A DNA stretch of 64,000 nucleotides from Mesostigma viride (Eukaryota; Streptophyta; Mesostigmatophyceae; Mesostigmatales; Mesostigmataceae). Numbering within the stretch: position 1 is the stretch's first letter; every line of letters begins with the position of its first letter. Below are positions 40,392-49,966 of the stretch, piece by piece. The notes under the pieces were generated by a model. It saw only the letters and a program-made list of their open reading frames with translations. It was not told where the DNA came from and made no database searches. The stretch lies in NCBI GenBank assembly GCA_009746045.1, contig RPFO01000165.1, forward strand, positions 4,866,692 through 4,930,691, given 5' to 3'. The translations under genes were made by a program, and so were the position numbers.

Positions 40392-42530
40392 ATGAGGCGG
40401 GGAAAAGTACCTATTTTGGCGGGGTTGAGTAACGGGATCGTGCAATTTCGCGAGTGCACGGCCATGGCGGCCTGGGCATTAAACGATCGTGTGAGCACGT
40501 TAGCAACTCATTTCGACGACAAAAATGCACGGCCGGCAGATCGTTGGTCTAGGCAGCTGGCTGCACGCTTGAAAGTGCCGGTGAAAAGTCTTTTTATCCA
40601 CGGCAGGGTGATTGGTGTGCCGGACCCCGAAAACGTAAAAGTCAGATGGGACATAGATGGGGACGAGACTGTTATCGATGCCAAGCTGCTCGTGCAATAT
40701 AATGGCGCGGGAGCTAGCCTAACCGCTAGCGAGGGTGTTGAACCCGAGCCCGATGAATTGCCGGGGTCTGGAACTGACGAGGATGAAGACGAGCCCGAGT
40801 CAGAGGAGGGTGGGGTTTCGGATCCTGAGCCTGAGAATCCGCCGAGCGCGCGCGCGCGCGTTTCCGACCTCTGGGAACGTTTGTGCACGACAGGGCCGGG
40901 CGCTGAGCAGCCACCCGTTTTCGTGCCTCAGTGGAACACCACCCCCACTGTCGTGCGTGAGGATGCTCGGCCGGATCGCTACTCACCTGAAAACAAGAAG
41001 GCAACTCTCATCGGCCTGCAGGATCCCGCAGCGACCAGCGAGGCTGGATATGTCCGCTTCATGATTCCAGGCGTCGACGATTTCTGTGACGAAATGACCA
41101 AGCGTGGCAGGGAGAAAGGTTTCGGCACCGCCAGCAACCCCTGGACCGTGACGCCGCAGATTTTTCACGCGTACATGGGCGTACGTTGTCTAATGATGGC
41201 GTTTCCCGTGAACGGGACCTGGCGCACCTACTGGGAGACGTCTGGAACGGTTGTGTTCAACTTCCAGCGTTTCATGCCACGCACTCTTTTTGAGCAACTC
41301 ACTTCAGTCTTTGCCTTCCCCATCAAGGCTGGCCAGGCTGGAAATGACCCGTTTGCACGTGTCCGTGGGTGGTATGAATGCATGAACGAGCACCTGCGAA
41401 GCGTCATCAACCCCGGCACCGTGCTGGTCTGCGACGAGTCCATGATCTCGTGGGTGGGTCGTGGCATGCCCGGCTTCATGGTGGTGGCACGCAAGCCCAA
41501 GCCAATGGGTCGTGAGCTGCTGTGCGTGAAGGACATTGCCGACGGCTCCACTAAGCTGCTGTTGCATGTGGAGATGCAGGAGGGGAAGGAACGCATGAAG
41601 AACAAGGAATACAACGCGCAGTGGGGAAACTCCACGGGCCTCACCATGCGGCTGACGAAGCCCTGGCACGGCTCGGGGCGCATCGTGGTGGCAGACAGCT
41701 GGTTCGGCTCAGTCAAGACGGCCGTGGCACTCAGGACTGTGGGGCTATACGGCGTGCTCAACGTGAAGACGGGCCACAGCAACTTCCCCAAGGACGCGCT
41801 GTTCGCTGGCCTGAAAAAGCGCGGAGATCACCTCGCCTACACCGCCAAAGTCCAGATGGGCGGCCCTGAACGCATCGACATCTTTGGGTGTGCCCACCAA
41901 TCCAAGGAGCCACTGCTGGTGGTCGCCAGCTGCTCCACCACGCTGCCGGGCAAGCCACAGCAGAAGACATGGACTAACAACCAAAGCGGCATCCAGTACA
42001 CCAAGACCACCCCGCAGCCGAAGGTGACGGAACTGTACCGCAACAACATGGGCGTCATCGACCATCACAACGCAATCAGGCAGGGCGAGTGCCCGATGAG
42101 TGGGTGTTGGCACACGCACAGCTTTGCCACCCGCGAGATCAGTGAGTCGCTGGGGATGCTGATCACCAACGGCTTCTTCGCCAGCCGCGCGTTCGCTGGC
42201 TACAAGGGGAGCTACCGCGAGTTTTTGGAGAAGGCAGGGCTGGACATGGTCAACTTGAGCGTGGCCAGGGCCACTGTCGCCACGCTGCGCTCGGTAGAGG
42301 ACGGGGCCACTCACAAGATGGTAGGCCTGGAAAACCGAGGCAGGTGCAGGTACTGCCAGGCGCATTGCCGGCATTACTGTGGCCCCTGCTCTCGCGTGGG
42401 TGCTGGCGCGAAGGGGCAGATCAACTTGTGCGCGCCCTCTACCCAGCACGACAGGCAGTGCTGGCAGAAGCATGTTGACGGCATCCCGCCACCATCCCGC
42501 AAGGCCTACAAGAAGAGGAAGTCTTCGTAA
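40392..42530 (+). CDS. piggyBac-superfamily transposase (PGBD-like)
   Basis: 712 residues, no internal stops. The N-terminus contains VKVRWDIDGDETVIDAKLLV, which looks like a Tudor/chromo-type beta-barrel, then an acidic stretch (GTDEDEDEPESEE). The DDE core follows: CDESMISWVGRG gives catalytic D348, VVADSWFGSVKTA gives D435, NNMGVIDHHN gives D557, matching the D-D-D triad of piggyBac. The C-terminus has a Cys/His-rich domain (CRYCQAHCRHYCGPC..C..C) like the RING/PHD-type DNA-binding tail of the family. The length is close to the usual 600-700. The first ATG could also be 40464 (MAAWALNDRV). The protein appears intact, so the element may be recently active. Confidence 0.93.
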   Translation: MRRGKVPILAGLSNGIVQFRECTAMAAWALNDRVSTLATHFDDKNARPADRWSRQLAARLKVPVKSLFIHGRVIGVPDPENVKVRWDIDGDETVIDAKLLVQYNGAGASLTASEGVEPEPDELPGSGTDEDEDEPESEEGGVSDPEPENPPSARARVSDLWERLCTTGPGAEQPPVFVPQWNTTPTVVREDARPDRYSPENKKATLIGLQDPAATSEAGYVRFMIPGVDDFCDEMTKRGREKGFGTASNPWTVTPQIFHAYMGVRCLMMAFPVNGTWRTYWETSGTVVFNFQRFMPRTLFEQLTSVFAFPIKAGQAGNDPFARVRGWYECMNEHLRSVINPGTVLVCDESMISWVGRGMPGFMVVARKPKPMGRELLCVKDIADGSTKLLLHVEMQEGKERMKNKEYNAQWGNSTGLTMRLTKPWHGSGRIVVADSWFGSVKTAVALRTVGLYGVLNVKTGHSNFPKDALFAGLKKRGDHLAYTAKVQMGGPERIDIFGCAHQSKEPLLVVASCSTTLPGKPQQKTWTNNQSGIQYTKTTPQPKVTELYRNNMGVIDHHNAIRQGECPMSGCWHTHSFATREISESLGMLITNGFFASRAFAGYKGSYREFLEKAGLDMVNLSVARATVATLRSVEDGATHKMVGLENRGRCRYCQAHCRHYCGPCSRVGAGAKGQINLCAPSTQHDRQCWQKHVDGIPPPSRKAYKKRKSS

Positions 42531-43117
42531 ACTGTTTTATTGACTTTGCTGTTGTTCTTTCTCGCGCGTGCCCGCGTAGCCGCGCGTAGGGCCTCGTCTC
42601 TGCTACTTAAATAGGCAGTGGACCCACTTTGGGTCAGTTAAAGTTATTTCTTAGCTTTTAACGTCTTCATGGACCCTGGGGAACCAGCATTTGTCTATTT
42701 AGATGGTATGGCATAGTGAGAGATGAAGTCTGGTTACATCTGCTATTTGGTATGCACCAGGGTGGTCCCTGGCTGCCCGCTGGCAGTTACATTTTGTGCC
42801 CCCCCTGGCAGGCTGCAGGGTCTAGGACAGCAAGGGTGTAACGTAGACATGTTGTGGGCACCCTGGGTGCATTTTCAGGACCAGCCATGACCTGGCCAGG
42901 GCTACTTTCTTGGCATATTGTTGACTTGAGTGCTTTTTGGTCACTCGCGTAGCGACCCCCCTGTATTCATAAATCGTAAACAATTATACAATGAGCATAT
43001 TTCATGGATGTTAAGCATTGTAACTCTTGAACATATCATAAATGAACATGGTTCCACACCGTACCCATGGATGTGTTGATTTGTGTGAGTTATTACAAAT
43101 GGTATCATGGCTGAAAA
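42531..43117 (+). other. piggyBac 3' region, no gene
   Basis: Non-coding tail between the transposase stop and the right hairpin. No ORF with recognisable content. Confidence 0.45.
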
Positions 43118-43158
43118 ATGTCCTCATTTGAGGACATTTTCTTGGTGATTAGACAGCA

Positions 43159-43558
43159 GGGATGCTGCATGATACGTGGAGAATTTTGCTGTGTCTATAC
43201 GGGGGGTCGCTGAACAGGGGAGCAGCTATGTCATCAGTGCTGCTGGACTTCAAGAGGGCATTTTTAAAATCTGATCCAGAAGTGGCCACGGGAGGGTGTG
43301 GAAGCAGGATGAGCCTTATTGTGTTGAGGTGCCTGCTATCTGGAAGCTGGAGCTGCATCAACATTTACTGGTTATTCTGAAGGGCCTGGAAGGACTCAGG
43401 TCGAGCCGTATCATCTGGAGACTCACGCTGCAGGAAGCTCTGATCAGTGAGTGTGGCTTGAGAGTGTCTTCAGTTGATCCCTGTTTGTTGCTGGCCCAAT
43501 GGGAGGGTCTGCCAGTGTATGCTAGTTTGCATGAAGATGATCTGCATATTTGCTAGCC
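43159..43558 (+). pseudogene. Element III reverse transcriptase, C-terminal part
   Basis: Resumes at MLHDTWRILLCLYGG, then LLDFKRAFLKSDPEV, LKGLEGLRSSRIIWRL, SSVDPCLLLAQW and SLHEDDLHI, where the HGDD box has decayed to HEDD. Several frame shifts. Confidence 0.8.
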
Positions 43559-43559
43559 C

Positions 43560-44460
43560 CCACGACCTGGCTGAAGAAGTTTATTCCTGTCATCAGTGGC
43601 AAGTTTTCACTGGGCAAGGAGCTGTGGCAGGAACCCAACAAGCCTGTAGTGTTCTGTGGAATGCAGGCTACCCTGTTCAAGAGGGATGGGCAGGGGAGTA
43701 TCAGGCTTCAGGCTGGAGGAGATTATAAGCAGACCATTGTGAAGGCCTTGCCATGCAGAGAAGATCACCCAAGCTGCAGGTCCTGAGTTGAGAGGCATGT
43801 GGGCCTGGTTTGCCAGCATCTGTGGTCCGACGGTCTTTGATGGTCCATAGCAGAATGCCTGATGATGTGCTTGAGGATGAGAAGCCTCGAGTCATAGCCC
43901 GATTGGTGGAGAGTACCCCTGATCTGATTTTGTCTGGGATTGACTTTGCCCAGCCTATCACCTTGGAGATCTTTGTTGACAGTTCCATGGATGCTCGCCA
44001 GGTTACCAAGGTCAGGGGGAGATCTGCTGCTCTGTTTGCTTTTTATCAGAGCAGGGCAAGTTTGTTCAGCTGGTACAGCAGACTGCAGAAGATGGTCTGT
44101 ATCAGTTCAGATGTGGCAGAATGCAGGGCCATATGTGAGGGGATCCAGTCCAGTTTGTACATAAAGGAGTTAATGCTGGAGCTGGCTTCAGTTACCCCTT
44201 GGTCCTTGCAGATGGAGACGTTGTTGCTAACAGACAGCATGGGTATGGTCCAGTTTGTTCACAAGCAGCTGGCCAGAAGCCGGGATCTGGATTATTTGTT
44301 GCTGAAGGAGTTGGCCAGTTTGGTTGACTTGAAGCATATCCCCGGCGAGGAGAACCCTGCTGATGCATTGACCAAGCTGCCACACAAGGCCCCAGCCCAG
44401 TACAATGTAGTACTGAGGAAGCTCATGAATGCTGACTGCCAAGTTGGTCTATCTGTCTAA
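43560..44460 (+). pseudogene. Element III RT thumb and RNase H
   Basis: First part (43550-43780) SLGKELWQEPNKPVVFCGMQ matches the RT-RNase H linker. From 43810 an open frame carries IFVDSSMDARQVTKV, WYSRLQKMVCISS, AECRAICEG, LTDSMGMVQF, QLARSRDLDYLLLKEL and NPADALTKLPHK, the intact D-E-D-D set. One frameshift lies near 43790. Stop at 44458-44460. Confidence 0.85.
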
Positions 44461-44790
44461 AAGCTGAGAGCTGGGTGCTTAAGTCTCTGGATATCAGGCT
44501 GGGAGCTTGATTGTACCTAATCCTGAGCACACCTTGAGGGGTGAGACATGTCTCTGGTGTGGGAATGTCTGACATGGAGAGATGTCTATCTGGGGTTTTC
44601 ATCTCAGTCTGAGGTTTCCCCAGATCTGTGGTTTGTGGGCGGGGTTTCACGGACTGGCTGACCCATCCATCATGCTGATGAGGTGGCGACAGGTCCCCTG
44701 ATTTTCCACGGTTGGAATGAGTAAGGAGCTTGTGGGTTTGCATGTGCTTCGCGTAGATGTTGTATCTGGTTCGATAAGGGGCAGCTTACC
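44461..44790 (+). other. Element III 3' untranslated region, left part
   Basis: Contains the conserved GGCTGACCCATC..GAGGTGGCGACAGGTCCCC block shared with Element II. Continues at 58690-59074 after the Element IV insertion, ending in the purine tract CAAGAAAAGAAAGGATTGG. TTACC at 44786-44790 is the Element IV target duplication. Confidence 0.6.
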
Positions 44791-45442
44791 ATTTGCGCAG
44801 CAACTCGTCAGCAGAGCTTGTGAGCTCCTGGTCCTTGCCGGCTGGAATGACCCTAGGCTGCTGGCTAGCAACCTTTATCCTCACACCAGGCCTACGACCC
44901 TCGATAGGCTCGCCACTCGTCGTGACGACCAAGGTTCGTGTGTGAAGACGCTCGTTGCCTCGTTGAGCCTCGAGCTATATGCAACCTCGTTCCATCCTTG
45001 TTCCTCGGTCATGAGCAACGCTGGGCAACGCTACATTGCCAGAGCCTCGTATCGCTGCCCTGCATCCTCGTTGCAGGCAGCATACAGGAATCTCTGGCTA
45101 TCCTGTGTCTAGGACAGCACAGGACCTGCCACAGTCCTGCAAGGACTTACATCCTTGCAGACCTGCTGGCTGGTTACTGGCTTCTACTAGCCACAGTACC
45201 GTTGAGCCCTCAGTACACTGTGTCCCAGTCACGTGAGAGTCAGGCTAAGCCTGTGCAGGCACGGCCTGCCACGTGTCCTGTCCACTATGCCCTGAGTGTG
45301 CACGCCCTCGCCCACCGGTCGGCAGTACTTCGGGACTTGATAACTTTCTAGTCCCTTGTCTGTTCTAGGCGGTTGACACGGCGTTGGAAAGGTCTCCTCA
45401 ACCTGCATCCATCTAGCACATTGGTGCCCCAATATGCTAACT
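44791..45442 (-). repeat. Element IV 3' LTR
   Basis: 652 bp, very close to 58036-58689. On the element's strand it begins AGTTAGCATATTGG and ends GCGCAAAT; the purine-rich AACAAGAAAGGGTTGG precedes it. Confidence 0.92.
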
Positions 45443-46374
45443 CCAACCCTTTCTTGTTTTGGAGCTTGGACCAGCCTGAGAACCTATCAGCCACTGTCCC
45501 CACAAGCCTTCAGACATCTGATCCCTCCCAGAGACCAGACCTGCCTTTTCTTTTGGAACCTGAGGTGCCTCCAAATATTAGCTAGGCCTGCTCATTGGTT
45601 CAAAGGTTGCCCTCTGACCCACATGACATCCCAACCCTTTCTTTGGGAACCTGGTGTAGATTAAAGTTAGGTCTTCACTTAGTCAGAGGAGTTTGGATAG
45701 AGGAGTCCATGAACGTACTATTGTGAGTTCCTGGTCATCCAGTTATCACAGGCGCCCGTTCATATGGCGCCCGCCACGGAGCCTCCTTTATCTTTTAAAT
45801 CCTTCCAAAGACTGAGAGAGCCCTGACAAATGTTAGCCAACACATGGGGAGCCCATGTCCTCACTGAGGGATAAACTCAGGATTCATACATGCCAGGCTG
45901 AGGTCAGCTGGGGAATCGAACCCCACCCCATATCCTCCAGGTTTGGATCAGCTCCTGGAACTGAGCATCACAAACAACAAGACATGACAATAACAAGATT
46001 ATGTTTTATTATAAAGAGTATAACCCATAGTGAGGCCCCTGGCAACCACGTCCAACATGGTCACACAACCAGGGATTTTATTAGCATGCAACAGGTTGGT
46101 TACAGAGAATATATACAAATGTACAGCAACCTGTTAGAGCCAACACTTGGGCTGCCCTTGCAGGGTCCATTCCATGAAGACCCAAGGCCCATTACAAAGT
46201 CCTTAAGACTCTTCTGCAGCTCCATGACAGAGCCAGGCGAAATTCTCAGCCAGGGGAGTGACTCCACCCTGACCCCTGTCCAGCAGAGTGTGTCTGAAGA
46301 AGGACCTGCTGTCAGCCACCACGTGGCTGCCCAGCCCACTGGGATGCCTCCCACCTAGAGCAAGGCTGTTTGGT
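45443..46374 (-). other. Element IV 3' untranslated region
   Basis: No ORF on the element's strand. Contains GGGTTCGATTCCCC at about 45911-45924 (minus), the same T-arm-like motif found in Element II's 3' region. Confidence 0.5.
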
Positions 46375-48738
46375 CTACTCTGGCCCTCCCCCCTTGGAGG
46401 CCATGAGCCCACGAAGCAAAGGGTATTGCAGCTCAGCCTTCTCCTCCAGCTTGGTGAGAGCATCTGCAGGGTTGTCCACGCCAGCCACATGTTCAATGTT
46501 AGCTAAGCAAGACATTTCCTTGAGCAACAAATAATCAAGGTCCCTGCTCCTGGCCAGCTGCCTGTGCACAAACTGCACCATGCCCATGCTGTCAGTTCTT
46601 ACCAGTGTGTGCATCTGCAACCGACAGGAAGCCACTTGACATAGCTGGTAAAATAGCTCCCTCAAGTAAAGAGCAGTATGAAGCCCTTCACAGATTGCCC
46701 TGCACTCAGCAATGTCACTGCTGGGAGTTACCCTGTTTTGCAACCGACTGTACCAGCAGACCAGAGAGGACTGTTCCTGCACCAGGGATATTAATGCTGC
46801 TGCACGGCCCCTGACCTCTGTGACCTTCCTACTATCCATAGAACTGTCCACATAGAGCATCATGTCAAAAGGCCTGTACAAATCCAAAGGACCCAGCATG
46901 AGAGGGGGAGACATGCGAACAGCCTCTACCACTCTCTCAGCACCCACCTCAACCAGTTGGGAATCGGTCAACCGACTCAGTACCAACAGGTCAGGAGCAC
47001 AAATGCTGGCCAGCCATGCCAACATACCTCGTATTGTTGCACATCTGGCCTGGGTGATGGGCTCCTGCAAGGCATCTATGATCTGCTGAGGATAATCCTT
47101 ACCACCCTCCAGCTGGATGGACCATGTACCCTGCTGATGGACCAAGGTCGCCTGCATTCCACAAAACACCATGGGCTCATTCTCAACCATGTACTGGATC
47201 TTACCCAGTTCAAACCGTTTCTGGATCCTGGCCAGAGTCAACTCTTGCCAAGTGGGATGGCCCAGGAGATGCAGATCATCACCATGCAGGGAGGCAAACG
47301 CTGGCAGCCCCTCATAGCTACCCTGAAACAGACAAGGATCAACTGGAGAGACTGAGAGACCACAGACAGACCTGAGGTACTTCTCCAAGCTCTTCCTCCA
47401 GATGATGGGACTCGATCTAAGGCCTTCCACGCCTTTGAGAATCCTCAAATACCTCGTCTTCAGCTCTGCCCTCCACACTGCAGGCACCTTAACAAAGAAA
47501 GGGGGTATTGTGCGCCAAGTATCCTGTGCTTCCTGCTGATCACCCTTAAGAAAAGCCCTCTTGAAATCTACCAACACAGAGCTATAGGGTATCCCCTTCT
47601 GCAGAAAAGACAAGTAAATGCACAACAAAATCCTCCATGTATCATGCAGCATCCCTGGTGTGTAAAGCTCCTCATCTGCTAACTGTCCAGTGCCATGGTA
47701 CTCAGTCACAACTGGTCTAACATGTGGCACCTGCACGCCATCTACCTCCTTGAGCTTGAGGACAAACATCAACCTGAGCAGCTGGTGATCCTCAGGGAGG
47801 ACATCCACAGGCTCTGCACAGTTGGCAACTATCCACTCATGCCCAGAAGCAACAAAGCCAAGAGTCCATGCCTTAGCCATCTTGGGGCTTTGCATCATCT
47901 CCACTAGCTTGCGCCAAGGTACAGGACTCGTTCCTGGGATCTGGTACCTCTGCACACCCAACTCACGTGGGTCAAACGTAGTAGGGAGGATCAGCAGGTC
48001 CCCAGCAATGGGCTCCTTTGTATCAGGACCCTCTGCCTCTAGACCCCTCACAGCCCTTACAGCCACACTAAGACCCTGGGAGTAGCGATATCTCTGCAAG
48101 GGAAGGCGGCCCTGCCCTTCTAATGCTAGCTCCTCAGAGGATATCCTCACCCCTGGTAAGCACAAGAAGTTCTGACCTAGAATGGCAGGCCCCTGATACC
48201 CTTCAACCACACTGAACGTGGTGGGCACCCCCAGGATAGGCACACTCACTTCTCCCAAGATCTTCATGGACACATTCCCAGAGAAATCAGACACAGCTAG
48301 GCAGCTAGGGGATGACCACTGCAAGCCTGCAGCATCCTCTACCCTTAGAATGGACACCTGTGAGTTGGTATCCACTTCTAGTGCTGGTGCCCCACATGAC
48401 CCCCATCCCGTGAGCTTAGATACCTTGGGATCACGCTTGCTGTTCTGCAGAGCTCGAATGATGTCCGCCATAAGCAGCCCCCTGGACTGTGGTGCAGCCC
48501 TGGCCACCTCTGGCCTTGTGACAGACGTCTCAGCAGACTCCTGCTCACCCTCATCCATCCAGGACAGACCATAATCCAAGCATGGTGGGTTAGCATCTGC
48601 TGCCTGGCTCTCATCCTGCTCATCTCCCTCCAAGGGAGGATCAGGGCCGTCTTCAGGCCAGATTGCAGTTGGCCTTCTCTCCTTGACGTGAGCCCAGGAT
48701 AGCCTGTACACGTGCTTGGGATTACTCTCCAAAGCCAC
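46375..48738 (-). CDS. Element IV protease, reverse transcriptase and RNase H
   Basis: 787-residue open frame, the best-preserved pol of the family. Protease: ALEVDTNSQVSIL near 48376-48350, then VSDFSGNVSMKILGEV and YQGPAILGQNFL near 48183. RT: YTPGMLHDTW, VDFKRAFLKGD, LKGVEGLRSSPIIWRK, VDPCLFQGSY, SLHGDDLHLLG at about 47289-47262. RNase H: YVDSSMDSRKVTEV, AECRAICEGL, RTDSMGMVQF, SRDLDYLLLKEM, NPADALTKLEEK. All catalytic acids are present. Copia-type RT/RNase H joined directly behind protease, with integrase upstream. Confidence 0.95.
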   Translation of the reverse strand: MALESNPKHVYRLSWAHVKERRPTAIWPEDGPDPPLEGDEQDESQAADANPPCLDYGLSWMDEGEQESAETSVTRPEVARAAPQSRGLLMADIIRALQNSKRDPKVSKLTGWGSCGAPALEVDTNSQVSILRVEDAAGLQWSSPSCLAVSDFSGNVSMKILGEVSVPILGVPTTFSVVEGYQGPAILGQNFLCLPGVRISSEELALEGQGRLPLQRYRYSQGLSVAVRAVRGLEAEGPDTKEPIAGDLLILPTTFDPRELGVQRYQIPGTSPVPWRKLVEMMQSPKMAKAWTLGFVASGHEWIVANCAEPVDVLPEDHQLLRLMFVLKLKEVDGVQVPHVRPVVTEYHGTGQLADEELYTPGMLHDTWRILLCIYLSFLQKGIPYSSVLVDFKRAFLKGDQQEAQDTWRTIPPFFVKVPAVWRAELKTRYLRILKGVEGLRSSPIIWRKSLEKYLRSVCGLSVSPVDPCLFQGSYEGLPAFASLHGDDLHLLGHPTWQELTLARIQKRFELGKIQYMVENEPMVFCGMQATLVHQQGTWSIQLEGGKDYPQQIIDALQEPITQARCATIRGMLAWLASICAPDLLVLSRLTDSQLVEVGAERVVEAVRMSPPLMLGPLDLYRPFDMMLYVDSSMDSRKVTEVRGRAAALISLVQEQSSLVCWYSRLQNRVTPSSDIAECRAICEGLHTALYLRELFYQLCQVASCRLQMHTLVRTDSMGMVQFVHRQLARSRDLDYLLLKEMSCLANIEHVAGVDNPADALTKLEEKAELQYPLLRGLMASKGGGPE

Positions 48739-49961
48739 CAGACAAGAATGGTTAGCTCTTCAACATGGGTTACCTGCCCATCTTGCCACTTGCCACGCTT
48801 GCCTGGTAATGACGGTTCCTTCCACATCCTGACCCTCAGTCCCACCTGGGGCCTCAGCATTTTCCAACCCTTGTCCTTACGCCTCAATCTGGAAAACACC
48901 CTGTCTGCCTTCTTCAGGCAGGCTGCCACCACGTCCTGTGATAGCATACCAAACTGCAATGCCAGGGGAGAGACTGCCACACCATCATAGTAATAGGTTA
49001 CCCTGTGGTTAAGCTGCTCCTCAATCCCCTTACACCAAGCTGCTTTCTCTAGAGCTGATGCCACAACAGGCACACTCCTAGCTGCTAGCACCACTGTTTT
49101 TACTTCACGTATAGATCTCTCTACAGCTCCCTGCTGCCCATGGCATTCCCTAGGGACCACTACCAACTTACAAGGAAGCTGGTCAGCCAGCTTGATCAAG
49201 CAGTCAAACTGCAAGTCAGCTTGCACCTTGGTGTACACCCCAAAGCCTGGCAACAAAGACTGGAGACCCATCAACAGCTGATGCTCCTGCATTCCAGGAA
49301 GAATGGTCAGCAACCTATATCTGCTAAACCTATCCACCCCCACCAACAGATACATGCCCCTGATGTGTTGGATGTCCACCTGGATATCCCCCCGCTCTCT
49401 AGCAGGTTCTCTGGCATGGGACTGTGGGAGGCGAACAGCATTCTCCTGACAGACACAATTCTGAGCAGCTGCACTGCAGGCCTCTAGCAAAGGCTCCTTG
49501 CCAATCTTCCAAGCAAACATCTCTGCCTGCTTAGAGTGGCCAAAGATATGGTGTAGAGTGTTTCCAGCCTGAGCATAGCTCAACCCCCTGTCAGCCTGGC
49601 TGCACAGAGAGGAACGTGACAAAGACTGTGTGCTTGGGATAGCACGACCCACCTGCTGTTCTCTTGCTCCAGGGACCTCCTCCAAGGTAGCTCGGCTCCC
49701 AGAGCCAGCCCCGGTTCCCACAGAAGCTGCAGGTCCTTCCAGTCTGGCGGCTTGACTCCCAGAGTCAACCCCAACAACTGGAGACCCTGCACCTGCCACA
49801 GGCACAGGGAATTCCACTGCTGCAGCAGCGTTATTGCAATCATTGAGTGGAAGCACCTCATCATTCCCAACCCCTTGCTGCTGCACAAGAGGGACACCCC
49901 CATTACTATGTACAACTGTTCGTCCCACTAGGGGTGATTGACTATTTACAGGGGACAACAC
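48378..49961 (-). CDS. Element IV integrase and SH3-like module
   Basis: HHCC zinc region LHHIFGHSKQAE..CVCQE, first aspartate in IQVDIQHIRG, VGVDRFSRYRLLTIL, second aspartate in VQADLQFDC, glutamate in HGQQGAVERSIREVK (31 residues between D and E), then RRKDKGWKMLRPQVGLRVRM and GKRGKWQDGQVTHVEEL, the SH3-like module. The frame leaves the pol frame near 48730, so the residues after that point are not real. The pol frame begins just after the Gag stop (49969) in a different frame. Confidence 0.88.
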   Translation of the reverse strand: MLSPVNSQSPLVGRTVVHSNGGVPLVQQQGVGNDEVLPLNDCNNAAAAVEFPVPVAGAGSPVVGVDSGSQAARLEGPAASVGTGAGSGSRATLEEVPGAREQQVGRAIPSTQSLSRSSLCSQADRGLSYAQAGNTLHHIFGHSKQAEMFAWKIGKEPLLEACSAAAQNCVCQENAVRLPQSHAREPARERGDIQVDIQHIRGMYLLVGVDRFSRYRLLTILPGMQEHQLLMGLQSLLPGFGVYTKVQADLQFDCLIKLADQLPCKLVVVPRECHGQQGAVERSIREVKTVVLAARSVPVVASALEKAAWCKGIEEQLNHRVTYYYDGVAVSPLALQFGMLSQDVVAACLKKADRVFSRLRRKDKGWKMLRPQVGLRVRMWKEPSLPGKRGKWQDGQVTHVEELTILVWWLWRVIPSTCTGYPGLTSRREGQLQSGLKTALILPWREMSRMRARQQMLTHHAWIMVCPGWMRVSRSLLRRLSQGQRWPGLHHSPGGCLWRTSFELCRTASVIPRYLSSRDGGHVGHQH

Positions 49962-49966
49962 TCAAG

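Larger units (their letters stand above)
40210..43158 (+). mobile_element. piggyBac element inserted in Element III RT
   Basis: About 2.95 kb between the halves of Element III's RT. Identical 20-nt hairpins ATGTCCTCATTTGAGGACAT lie just inside both ends (40221-40240 and 43118-43137), with CCAAAAACCAA outside the left one and its inverse TTTTCTTGG outside the right one, giving short imperfect terminal inverted repeats. I see no clean TTAA duplication, so the exact ends are uncertain. It encodes a full-length transposase. Confidence 0.85.

Noticed and set aside
41228-42473. Antisense frames over the piggyBac transposase
   Set aside because: Mirror frames caused by G+C-rich third positions; the plus-strand frame has the catalytic motifs.
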